Positions 19,807 through 27,368 of a DNA stretch of 64,000 nucleotides are shown here, one piece after another. Numbering within the stretch: the first letter of the stretch is position 1; each line of letters starts with the position of its first letter. This stretch comes from Barrientosiimonas humi (lineage in GTDB: Bacteria; Actinomycetota; Actinomycetes; Actinomycetales; Dermatophilaceae): contig NZ_VFOK01000001.1 in NCBI RefSeq assembly GCF_006716095.1, positions 3,193,375 through 3,257,374 of the forward strand, read 5' to 3'. Below the pieces are notes generated by a model, which did no database searches, was not told the origin of the DNA, and saw nothing but the letters and a program-made list of their open reading frames with translations. The translations under genes and the position numbers were made by a program.

Positions 19807-20208
19807 TCAGTGGGTCGCGATCCGCGCGGTCGCGCGCCGAGCACGCGACAGTGCCGCGACGAAGGCGACCCCCACGCCGACGCACAGCAGCAGCAACGCG
19901 CCGAGGAGAGCGAACAACCGGTCCGGCACAGGTGGGTCGAAGCCGAACCGTTCGACGGCGACGGCGGTCCCGATCAGCCACGCGACGGCCAAGATCCCCG
20001 CGACCGTCACCCAGCGGCTGCGGGCTGGACTCGGCCTCTGGCCCGAGAACGTTGCGGCGTACTCGGCCGCGCTCCCGAGCTCGGCAGCCGGGTCCTCCCC
20101 GCGACTCTCGCGCAGGTTGACCTGGTGGACAGCCGCGAGAATCTCTTCGTCGGCAGCGTCGCGAAGGGTCAGCTGCCAGACCAGATCCTTCGCATAAGCA
20201 GACTGCAT
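19807..20208 (-). CDS. HAAS-type membrane protein, hypothetical
   Basis: A 133-residue protein. The N-terminal 60 residues (DLVWQLTLRDAADEEILAAV, later LGSAAEYAATF) resemble the HAAS signalling domain found in PadR-linked membrane proteins. Two membrane helices follow (WVTVAGILAVAWLIGTAVAV and LFALLGALLLLCVGVGVAFV). The ATG at 20208 follows GGGGGAGA. No PadR gene is adjacent, so any signalling role is open. Confidence 0.7.
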   Translation of the reverse strand: MQSAYAKDLVWQLTLRDAADEEILAAVHQVNLRESRGEDPAAELGSAAEYAATFSGQRPSPARSRWVTVAGILAVAWLIGTAVAVERFGFDPPVPDRLFALLGALLLLCVGVGVAFVAALSRARRATARIATH

Positions 20209-20275
20209 CGATCTCCCCCGTCGAGTCATGAGAGCCGGTCGATCTGTCGATGCGTCCGAGCTCGTGCCGCACAGC

Positions 20276-21676
20276 CTAGACGTTGCGTTCCACGGGAAAC
20301 CGGCCGGCGGCGGCTGCCTGCTCGAGGGCGGCGAAGTCGGCCTCGCACCGATCGGCGTATGCCCGCGCCCAGCGGGCGAACGCCTCACCCGCGGCGTCGT
20401 TCTTGCCGAGGTAGTCCGCGACGGCTCGGCCGGACGGCGACTGGCTGTGCGCCCGCGCGAGCAGCCGGCCGCACAGCCGCACGTAGGTGAGGAACTGGCT
20501 CCGGTTCAGCCGCGACGGCTCGATCGAGCCCTTCATGTCGCGGAACTGGCGCCAGAAGTAGTCGACGCGCGCGTGCCGCCCCTGCTCGCCGGCGTACCCG
20601 ATGATGTGGCCGAGGAACGGGTCGGACTGCGCCTGCAGGATGCGCTGCCCGGCCACGACCCGGTGCCCCTCGGTGAGGTCGCGGCCGCCGGTGTCGCCGG
20701 GCACCGCCTTGGGCATCCGGCCGTAGGTCGACAGCACCGACGGCTGGGCCTCCTTGGCCTGCAGGAAGATCACCTGGGAGTCGGGGCCCTCGAGGGCCAG
20801 GACGTAGCACCGCGTCCCGACGCTGCCGACCCCGACGACGCGCAGGACGAAGTCGACCGGCCGGAACTGCAGCAGCAGGAAGGCCGAGTCCTCCCGCAGC
20901 GTCGTGAGGTACTGCCGGAACAACCGGGTCATGTCCGCCAGGTCGGCGTGCGTCTCGACGTGCTGGGTGACCGGCGGCTGGTCGACGATGCGCAGCCGGT
21001 CGTCGGCGCCGCGGGTGGCGATCTTGGCGAGCACCTGGTCGGAGGTGCGGCCGCGCGCCTTGGCCGTCGCCCTGCGCGCGAGCTTGAGGTCCTTGCCGGA
21101 GAGCCTGGCCTCGAGCGCGGAGTCGTCGACCTGGTAGTAGAAGCGCTCCAGCGCGGTGAGCTCGACCAGGCCCCGCAGCGCCTCGCGGTAGCCCTCGACC
21201 GAGGCGTGCGCCGCCGCGGCGCAGTCGTCCTCGGAGAGCCCGTTGTCCCGACCCCCGACGTACGCACTCGCGGCCAGCCGACGTACGTCCCACTCCCACG
21301 GGGCCACCGCGGTCTCGTCGAAGTCGTTGAGGTCGAACAGCAGCGAGCGCTCGGGCGAGGCGAAGAAGCCGAAGTTGCTGATGTGGGCGTCGCCGCAGGC
21401 CACGACCCGCGGGCCGGTGACCGGAGCGTCGGCGAGGTCGGCGGCCATCACGGCGGCGGTCCCGCGGTAGAACGCGAACGGGGACTGCAGCATGCGGCCG
21501 ACGCGCACCCCGATGAGCTCTGGCAGCCGGGTCGCGTGCTGCTCGGCGAGGATGCCCAGCGGGTCGCGGTCGGGAGGCAGGTGCAGCTCGCCGAGCGCGC
21601 GGCGGGGCAGGGCCTTGCGCAGCCGCTTGCCGCCGCCCTCGGGCGCCGCGAGCGGCGAGGCGCCCGTGCCGGTCAC
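20276..21676 (-). CDS. DUF2252 domain-containing protein
   Basis: A 466-residue member of the DUF2252 family. Typical motifs are FAFYRGTAAVMAADLA, VVACGDAHISNFGFF and FDLNDFDETAVAPWEWDVRRL. The GDxHxxNFG and FDxNDFDE patterns resemble the catalytic and metal loops of aminoglycoside-phosphotransferase-like folds, but the biochemical activity is not established as far as I know. The GTG start at 21676 overlaps the NYN gene stop (GTGA). It is the last gene of a five-gene minus-strand operon. Confidence 0.9.
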   Translation of the reverse strand: MTGTGASPLAAPEGGGKRLRKALPRRALGELHLPPDRDPLGILAEQHATRLPELIGVRVGRMLQSPFAFYRGTAAVMAADLADAPVTGPRVVACGDAHISNFGFFASPERSLLFDLNDFDETAVAPWEWDVRRLAASAYVGGRDNGLSEDDCAAAAHASVEGYREALRGLVELTALERFYYQVDDSALEARLSGKDLKLARRATAKARGRTSDQVLAKIATRGADDRLRIVDQPPVTQHVETHADLADMTRLFRQYLTTLREDSAFLLLQFRPVDFVLRVVGVGSVGTRCYVLALEGPDSQVIFLQAKEAQPSVLSTYGRMPKAVPGDTGGRDLTEGHRVVAGQRILQAQSDPFLGHIIGYAGEQGRHARVDYFWRQFRDMKGSIEPSRLNRSQFLTYVRLCGRLLARAHSQSPSGRAVADYLGKNDAAGEAFARWARAYADRCEADFAALEQAAAAGRFPVERNV

Positions 21677-22257
21677 AGGAACTGCTCGGGGTCGAACTCC
21701 TCGATCGGGATGACCCGCAGCCGCGGCAGCGGCGAGTTGAACGCGCCGATGTCGAGCTCGAGGTCGTGGAACTCCAGCCCCTTGTCCTCCAACGCGGCGA
21801 ACCCGGCGTTGCGGAACTCCTTGAAGCCGATGAGCGCGACGTCGTGGGCGTCGGTGACCAGCGCCTCCAGCTGCGGCAGGAAGTCGCCGTCGTGGCTGAG
21901 CAGCATCACGTCGGCCGGCCGGTCGACCAGCGCCGACAGCGTGCGCTGGATCGCGATGTCGACGACCTTCTCGCCCGGCTCCCCCGACAGCGGCACCGGC
22001 CGGTAGCCCATCGCGGTGAGCGCCTGCACGAACGGCATCGGCAGGTCACGGTTGGACGCCGCGAGGAAGAACAGCGCGGTGACCGGCTGCTCCCACTCCT
22101 CGTGGGCGTACTTCAGGACGCGGTCCCAGCGCGGCCGCTCCTCCGGCAGCGGTCGCCGCTGCAGGATCGAGGTGCCCAGGGTGGCGTCGATGTTCTCGCC
22201 GTCGATGAGGACGTACGTCGTGCGTCCCAGGGCCGGTCCGGCCTCCTCACCCGTCAT
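21673..22257 (-). CDS. NYN-domain (PIN-like) protein
   Basis: A 194-residue NYN/LabA-type nuclease-fold protein. Acidic residues in TYVLIDGENIDATLG (about 15-29), EKVVDIAIQRTL and LLSHDGDFLPQLEAL are the expected metal-binding Asp set of the PIN/NYN ribonuclease superfamily. Target RNA is unknown. It sits 34 bp after the esterase gene and overlaps the DUF2252 start, so it is part of the same operon. Confidence 0.9.
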   Translation of the reverse strand: MTGEEAGPALGRTTYVLIDGENIDATLGTSILQRRPLPEERPRWDRVLKYAHEEWEQPVTALFFLAASNRDLPMPFVQALTAMGYRPVPLSGEPGEKVVDIAIQRTLSALVDRPADVMLLSHDGDFLPQLEALVTDAHDVALIGFKEFRNAGFAALEDKGLEFHDLELDIGAFNSPLPRLRVIPIEEFDPEQFL

Positions 22258-22291
22258 GGGGCGACCCTACGCCGAAGGGTGGACCAGGCAC

Positions 22292-23479
22292 CTACTCGTA
22301 GTAGTACTTCCCCGGTCCGGGGAAGACCCAGGACAGCCCGTCGCGCAGCCGGTCGCGCCAGTTCTCCCAGGAGTGGCCGTCGCGCGCCTCGACGTAGCGC
22401 ACCTGCATGCCGGCCGCCTCGAACACCGGCACCATCGAGCGGTTGGGCACGATCAGCGGCTCGTAGACCCCGCACGAGGAGAAGATCCGGTCGGCGACCT
22501 TGGTCGGGGCGGCGCGGTATCGGTTCATGAACCGCACGACCGGGTCGAACGCCGGGCCGCCGCCGTGCTCGGTGCCGATGTCGGTGAACACGAACGACCC
22601 CGACTGCACCAGCAGCGAGCCGAACAGGTCGGGGTTGCGCACCGCCACCGACAGCGACGCCACCCCGCCGAACGAGGCGCCCATCAGGCAGCGGGCGTCG
22701 GGCCGCTCGATCAGCGGCAGCTCCTCGGCGAGCCGCGGCATGAGCTCGGCGGTGACGAACCGGGCGTGCGCGGCGGAGTTCGGATACTCCTTCAACCGGT
22801 CGCCCGGGTTGGTGAACACCACGATCGTCTCGGCCATGTCGAGGCGGTGGATCAGGTTGTCCAGCACGGTGCCCATCGCCGCGTAGCGCAGGTAGTCGTC
22901 ACCGTCGTGCACGATCAGCAGCGGATAGCTGTGCCGGCGGCGGAAGCGCGCGGGAAGGTAGACGCGACAATGGGATTCGCGGCGCAGCGCCCGCGAGCTG
23001 ATCGTCAGGTCGACGATCTCGCCGGGGCGGGCGTCGGGGTCGTGCTGGGTCCACTCCGGCGTGACGTAGCCCGCGGCGTGCAGCACCGACGACGACCCGA
23101 CCGGGCTGTGCGCGACGCGCGGGTTGAGCGGGTCGTTGGCCGTCTCGACGTGCTCGCCGCGGCGCACCTCCAGCTGATACTCCACCCGCGAGCCGGCGGG
23201 CAGCTCGATGATCGCGTACCAGAGCGAGGTCTCCCCGACGCGGCGCATCGGCACCCGTTGCGGCTGGCCCACGATGCGGTGCTGCACGTGCACCTCGTCG
23301 GCCTCGCCGCGGAACAGGAACGTGCACTTGGGCCCCTCGACGACCGGCACCTGCCCCTGCCGGGCGAGGAAGCGGTCGACGGCGGCCTCGTCGAGCGGGC
23401 GGCGCGCGCGCAGCCGGTTGATCGCGAGCTTGCCCTTGTGCGTGCTGGTCGGGACCGGCAGGGCCGTGGTCTCACTCAC
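22292..23479 (-). CDS. alpha/beta-hydrolase esterase, enterochelin-esterase-like
   Basis: A 395-residue hydrolase. Residues 45-130 form a beta-sandwich (CTFLFRGEADEVHVQHRIVG) like the N-terminal domain of Fes-type esterases. The catalytic domain contains YPLLIVHDGDDYLRYAAMG and the nucleophile elbow GASFGGVASLS. The His is probably in RDGHSWENWRDRL near 375. No signal peptide, so cytoplasmic. The start is GTG 23479, 8 nt before the upstream gene ends. Substrate unknown; no siderophore genes are nearby, so the operon context suggests another ester or amide. Confidence 0.85.
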   Translation of the reverse strand: MSETTALPVPTSTHKGKLAINRLRARRPLDEAAVDRFLARQGQVPVVEGPKCTFLFRGEADEVHVQHRIVGQPQRVPMRRVGETSLWYAIIELPAGSRVEYQLEVRRGEHVETANDPLNPRVAHSPVGSSSVLHAAGYVTPEWTQHDPDARPGEIVDLTISSRALRRESHCRVYLPARFRRRHSYPLLIVHDGDDYLRYAAMGTVLDNLIHRLDMAETIVVFTNPGDRLKEYPNSAAHARFVTAELMPRLAEELPLIERPDARCLMGASFGGVASLSVAVRNPDLFGSLLVQSGSFVFTDIGTEHGGGPAFDPVVRFMNRYRAAPTKVADRIFSSCGVYEPLIVPNRSMVPVFEAAGMQVRYVEARDGHSWENWRDRLRDGLSWVFPGPGKYYYE

Positions 23480-24488
23480 CGTCGACCGCCTCGCGATCCG
23501 TCTCGTCGGGCGCCGTCTTGCCGGGCGCCACCGTCTCGTCGTACGCCAGCTCGCCCACCGCGACCAGCTCGCCCTCTCCGCCGATCACCGACGCCGTGGC
23601 CGGGAGCCGGTAGTCGGCGTCCAGCTCCACGCGCGACCCGGGCTCGAGCGGGAGGCACCACGAGGGCGCGAATCTCCTTGCGAGAGACGCCATTCGAGCC
23701 CGGTCGCCCAGGAGCAGACGCTGCCGGGCGGCCGGGAGCGCCACCACGTCGCGCACCAGACCCAGGCCCGCCCCGAACACCTCGGGGTAGGCGTGGCCGT
23801 GGGTCGCGCGGTCGTTGAACAGCACGACGCGGTCGGTCAGCACCATCGCGCCGGCCGACCAGGCGACGACCGGCCGCGAGGCGAGCAGCGGCGCCACGTT
23901 GAACAGGTGCAGCAGGTCCAGCAGCACCGCGACGTGCCCGCCGGTGAGCACCACTCCCTCGCAGTCGGCGACGATCGCTGCCACCTCGGCCCGGTGCCGG
24001 GCCACGTCGGGCCGCTCGTGCGGGGGATATCGCTCGTAGAAGCCGGACTCGAGCTCGGCGATGCGCCCGAGATGGCGTACGTCGAGGTCGTGCAGCACCT
24101 CGTCGGCGTCGGCGATCGCCTGCTGCACCAACGCGGGCGTGCGGTGCGGCAGGTGGTAGAGCTCGATGAGCGCGGCCATCGCGTGGCCGACGCCGAGCAG
24201 GTAGAGGTCCTGCACCTCCGAACGCATCTCGCGGCGGCGCCGATCCGCCTCTGCCAGCTGGGGATCCGCGTCGAGGATGTGCTGCCAGCGCTGCCACAGC
24301 TCCAGGTTGCGGGTGGCGCCGCCGAGGTGCTGGTCGAGCTCGGGGTCGTCCATCTCGCGGTCCTGCCACCCGGCCGTCACCGTGGCGACCGGCCGCCCGA
24401 GCAGGCCCAGCCGGTGCATCGTCTTCTCGACCGTGGGTCGGCGCTGCGGGCCGAGCAGGGTGACAGGGGGCGCAGGGGTGTCGGTCAC
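23472..24488 (-). CDS. type 1 glutamine amidotransferase-like / peptidase S51-like protein
   Basis: A 338-residue protein of the class I glutamine amidotransferase-like fold. VLTGGHVAVLLDLLHLF and VVAWSAGAMVLTDRVVLFND match the S51 (dipeptidase E / cyanophycinase) pattern with the nucleophile Ser in WSAGAM. A helical N-terminal region of about 150 residues is additional to the S51 core. It starts at GTG 24488, 13 bp after the ATP-grasp gene, and overlaps the esterase gene by 8 nt. It could cleave or form amide bonds in a peptide made by the ATP-grasp enzyme; that is inference. Confidence 0.8.
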   Translation of the reverse strand: MTDTPAPPVTLLGPQRRPTVEKTMHRLGLLGRPVATVTAGWQDREMDDPELDQHLGGATRNLELWQRWQHILDADPQLAEADRRRREMRSEVQDLYLLGVGHAMAALIELYHLPHRTPALVQQAIADADEVLHDLDVRHLGRIAELESGFYERYPPHERPDVARHRAEVAAIVADCEGVVLTGGHVAVLLDLLHLFNVAPLLASRPVVAWSAGAMVLTDRVVLFNDRATHGHAYPEVFGAGLGLVRDVVALPAARQRLLLGDRARMASLARRFAPSWCLPLEPGSRVELDADYRLPATASVIGGEGELVAVGELAYDETVAPGKTAPDETDREAVDGE

Positions 24489-24501
24489 GGTGCGGGCGAG
24501 C

Positions 24502-25719
24502 CTAGGAGGCGTGCACCTGCACGGTGCGCCCGACCTCGTCGAGCATGCCGCGCAGCGCGTCGTAGTCGGGGTGCTTCAGGCGCACCCACGCGTTGGCCAT
24601 GAAGCCGGCCTCGACCGGCTGGGTGCCGGTGCCGGGGTCGGGCAGGTGGGTGTCGATGACCCACTGGCCGAGGTGCTGCTGCACGTGGTCGAGCCCGGAG
24701 TAGCCGCTGATCGTGCCGTCGCGGTCGGGGCGCAGCGCCACGATGCCCGAGGCGAACCGGCGCGACGGTCGCGACCACACCTGCCCGTGCACGATCGCGT
24801 CGGCCCACGCGCGGTAGACGTCGATGTCGTTGCCGGCGCTGTAGAGGTCCCAGCACCCCACGCCGGGCGGTCGCGCCCCGATCTCGCTGAACCGCAAGCC
24901 TTTCGGGCCGTAGAACCACTCCATGTGCGTCGCCGACGTGCGGATGCCGAGGGCCTCGTTGACGCGCTCGCCGAGCTCGCGCAGCTCGCCGTAGAAGGGG
25001 GCGTCGTCGACCCGGTTGGTGGAGACGTACTGCGGGCTGATCCACCGGGTGCGCATCGCCTCGAGCACGTTGGGGTAGTAGTGGCTCGCGAAGTCGAGCG
25101 CGATGCCGCCGTCGACCGAGACGGTGTCGTAGAAGCCCTCGTGGCCCTCGACGAACTCCTCGACCGCCACCGACGTGGCGCTCCCGAACGTCGCGGCCGC
25201 GGCGGCCAGCTCGGTGTCGTTCTCGACCTTGTGCGTGCCCGAGGCGCCCGCCCCGTCGCGCGGCTTCACGATCACCGGGTAACCCACCTGCGCGACGAAT
25301 TCGCGCAGCTGGTCGAGGTTCTCGGCGGCCGCCGACGCCGCGGTCGGCACCCCGACCTGACGTAGCGCCTCCTTCATCGACGGCTTGTCACGGCACAGGT
25401 AGGTCGTGTGCACCGACGTGCCGGGGATGCCGGTCTGCTCGCGCACGACCGCGGCGGGCAGCGTGTGCGACTCGATGGTGGCCTCGAGCGAGTCGATCCA
25501 GGCGCGTGACTGGAAGTGCTCGACCACCGTGCGCAGCCGGTCGACGTCGGTGACCGACCCGACCTGCTCGTAGTGGTCGATCCAGCCCTTGAGCTCCTCG
25601 TCGAGCCAGTCCCACGGCGTCTCGCCGACCGCGAAGACCGTCGCACCGACCTGCGACAGCGCGCGCACGAACTCGCGCTGGTTGCGTGGGAAGTTCGGCT
25701 CCACGAACACCACGTTCAT
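24502..25719 (-). CDS. ATP-grasp domain ligase
   Basis: A 405-residue ATP-grasp enzyme of carbamoyl-phosphate-synthase-like type. N-terminal pre-ATP-grasp fold: MNVVFVEPNFPRNQREFVRA. ATP-binding segments: YPVIVKPRDGAGASGTHKV (about 155-173) and VAVEEFVEGHEGF. Metal-binding region: HMEWFYGPKGLRFSEIGARP, with the usual E...E/N pair. Such enzymes join a carboxylate to an amine through an acyl phosphate. The start is ATG 25719; longer readings enter the 70-nt inverted repeat upstream. First gene of the operon; substrate unknown. Confidence 0.88.
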   Translation of the reverse strand: MNVVFVEPNFPRNQREFVRALSQVGATVFAVGETPWDWLDEELKGWIDHYEQVGSVTDVDRLRTVVEHFQSRAWIDSLEATIESHTLPAAVVREQTGIPGTSVHTTYLCRDKPSMKEALRQVGVPTAASAAAENLDQLREFVAQVGYPVIVKPRDGAGASGTHKVENDTELAAAAATFGSATSVAVEEFVEGHEGFYDTVSVDGGIALDFASHYYPNVLEAMRTRWISPQYVSTNRVDDAPFYGELRELGERVNEALGIRTSATHMEWFYGPKGLRFSEIGARPPGVGCWDLYSAGNDIDVYRAWADAIVHGQVWSRPSRRFASGIVALRPDRDGTISGYSGLDHVQQHLGQWVIDTHLPDPGTGTQPVEAGFMANAWVRLKHPDYDALRGMLDEVGRTVQVHAS

Positions 25720-25738
25720 GGTGCCGACCCTAGTGCCC

Positions 25739-25808
25739 GCATGAAACCGGGTTACGTGCATCTGACCCCAATGCATTGAGGTCAAACGCACGTAACCCGG
25801 TTTCATGC
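25739..25808. repeat. 70-nt inverted repeat with perfect 21-bp arms
   Basis: Arms 25739-25759 and 25788-25808 (start GCATGAAACCGGG) are perfectly complementary. The 28-nt spacer contains TGACC...GGTCA around an AATGCATT palindrome, so the hairpin can extend further. It lies between the stop of the GNAT gene and the start of the ATP-grasp gene on the same strand. It is less GC-rich than its surroundings. It may be a terminator, a regulatory structure or a small mobile repeat. Confidence 0.75.
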
Positions 25809-25822
25809 CCGGGGCTTCGCGG

Positions 25823-26692
25823 TCACATGCGCAGCTGCACGTTGTCGACGACGGGGCGGTAGCCGAGCCGCTCGTACAGCGCGTTGGAGACCGGGTTGGC
25901 CTGGTCGGTGTAGAGGCAGACGCGGTCGCCGGCGTCTAGGACCTGCTGGGAGAGGGCGGCGACGGTGCTCGCGGCGTAGCCGTTCCCGCGCCAGCGCGGC
26001 GGGGTGTAGACCGGGCCGATCCGGGCGACGCCGAACGCCGGCGGGTTGAGCCCGGTCATGTGCACGACCTCGCCGTCGACCTCCCAGAACCAGGTGCGGG
26101 CGGCGAGGCTGCGCAGCCGCTGCTCGGTCATCGGAGCCTCGGGCTCGCTGTCGCCGGGTCCCCGGCCGGCCTGCGCGTCGGCGTCGCGGTGGAACGCGGC
26201 GGTCCACGCGGTGACCTGCTGCAGGTCGTCGACGTCGCCGGTGTCGACCCGGCGCAGCGACCCCTCGGCGGGCTCCGGCGGCGTCAGCTCGGTGAGCTCG
26301 AACAGGCGCGTGTGCATGACGGTGCGGACCGTGCTCTCGGTGGCGTCGGCGACCCGCTCGGCGAACACCCGGGCCGCCGGCAGCCCGCCGTTGACCCCCT
26401 CGACCGGCTCGCCGCGCCCGAGCAGGACGTCGGCCAGCTCGACCGCCAGCTCGTCGGGCATCGCGAGCAGGAAGGGCGGGTAGGGCACGAACGGTGCGGT
26501 GCGCATCGCGACGCCGGTGATCTCGTCACCGCCGGCGACGGCGAACCATCGGTGCGGCAGGTCGGGAGCGCCCTCGCGCTGCTCGCGCTCGGCCATCGTC
26601 GCGACGACCGACGCCTCCACCGGGTTGGCGCGCAGCGCGTCCCCCGCTGCGTCGAGGAACGGGCCGGCCGCGTCGAAGAACTCCCACGTCAT
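25823..26692 (-). CDS. GNAT family N-acetyltransferase
   Basis: A 289-residue protein with a C-terminal GNAT domain. The acetyl-CoA loop is in YTPPRWRGNGYAASTVAAL (R-x-x-G-x-G/A type) near 225-243, and the closing motif is ANPVSNALYERLGYRPV near 265-281. The N-terminal half is divergent and may be a degenerate second GNAT fold. The ATG at 26692 has no strong RBS. Its substrate cannot be inferred. A long inverted repeat follows its stop. Confidence 0.88.
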   Translation of the reverse strand: MTWEFFDAAGPFLDAAGDALRANPVEASVVATMAEREQREGAPDLPHRWFAVAGGDEITGVAMRTAPFVPYPPFLLAMPDELAVELADVLLGRGEPVEGVNGGLPAARVFAERVADATESTVRTVMHTRLFELTELTPPEPAEGSLRRVDTGDVDDLQQVTAWTAAFHRDADAQAGRGPGDSEPEAPMTEQRLRSLAARTWFWEVDGEVVHMTGLNPPAFGVARIGPVYTPPRWRGNGYAASTVAALSQQVLDAGDRVCLYTDQANPVSNALYERLGYRPVVDNVQLRM

Positions 26693-26764
26693 GACCGGAC
26701 GCTAGCGGGCGTACGCCCTGGCCCGGCACGGGTTTTCGCCGCGCCCCTCCTCCCGCCCGCGAGA

Positions 26765-26839
26765 GAGGGGCGGCCCAGCCGTTCGAGGTGGGGCCCAGCT
26801 AATAAGGGGCCGCCCCTGCCGTAAGGGGGGCCGCCCCTC
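26765..26839. repeat. GC-rich inverted repeats upstream of the repeat-peptide operon
   Basis: GAGGGGCGGCCC (26765-26776) and GGGCCGCCCCTC (26828-26839) are perfect inverted repeats. Between them lies AGGGGCCGCCCCT (26805-26817), so alternative hairpins can form. This 280-bp spacer (26693-26972) contains no other gene-like feature except the hairpin at 26901-26924. Confidence 0.6.
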
Positions 26840-26900
26840 CTCGGCGGGGGCGCGAGCGGGCCGAAACTTCCCTGCCTTCGGGGGTCGAAATTCACGGCGA

Positions 26901-26924
26901 TCTGCCCTAGGAATGAAGGGCAGA
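26901..26924 (+). promoter_or_regulatory. stem-loop in the leader of the repeat-peptide operon
   Basis: TCTGCCCT / AGGGCAGA form an 8-bp stem with an 8-nt loop, 49 bp before the start codon. It could be an operator or an mRNA leader structure. Confidence 0.45.
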
Positions 26925-26972
26925 CAACCAGCCCCGTGGCGCCCGCCACGAGACGGACACGAGGAGGACGGA

Positions 26973-27362
26973 ATGACCGACAACTCCGACTTCGACCCGG
27001 AGCAGCAGACTCCTGGCGGCGAAGGACCTGCCGACGGCGGCGCGAACCCCGGTGGTCACGACGGTGGCGCCGACGGCGGTGCCGACGGAGGCGCTGGCGG
27101 CACCGGTCTCGGTGGCGACGGCGGTGCCGATGGTGGTGCCGGTGGCGAGGGCCCGGCCGACGGCGGCGCAAACCCCGGCGGTCACGACGGTGGCGCTGAC
27201 GGCGGTGCCGACGGTGGTGCCGGCGGTGGCGTCGGTGGCTCGGGCCTCGGTGGCGACGGCGGTGCCGATGGCGGCGCTGACGGTGGTGCCGGTGGCGAGG
27301 GCCCGGCCGACGGCGGGGCCAACCCCGGTGGCCGTGACGGTGGAGCCGACGGCGGAGCCTGA
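26973..27362 (+). CDS. Asp/Gly/Ala tandem-repeat peptide, putative modification substrate
   Basis: A 129-residue protein from ATG 26973, with GAGGAGG 4-5 nt upstream. Residues 1-14 (MTDNSDFDPEQQTP) form a short acidic leader. The rest is almost only Gly, Asp, Ala, with a few Pro, Asn, Glu and His. A unit GGEGPADGGANPGGHDGG occurs three times (starting at residues 15, 57 and 107; the last copy has Arg for His), separated by DGGADGGA and GLGGDGG runs. There is no signal peptide, membrane helix or Cys. It lies only 6 bp before a JmjC oxygenase gene, which suggests a peptide substrate. A structural Gly-rich protein remains possible. I know of no named family. Confidence 0.75.
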   Translation: MTDNSDFDPEQQTPGGEGPADGGANPGGHDGGADGGADGGAGGTGLGGDGGADGGAGGEGPADGGANPGGHDGGADGGADGGAGGGVGGSGLGGDGGADGGADGGAGGEGPADGGANPGGRDGGADGGA

Positions 27363-27368
27363 GGCCAG

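Noticed and set aside
22292-23479. Siderophore (enterobactin) esterase as the role of the Fes-like hydrolase
   Set aside because: No siderophore synthesis, uptake or iron-regulation genes are nearby; only the fold is supported.
26973-27362. RTX calcium-binding repeats in the Asp/Gly peptide
   Set aside because: The pattern lacks the hydrophobic position of GGxGxDxUx and there is no secretion signal or type I exporter next to it.
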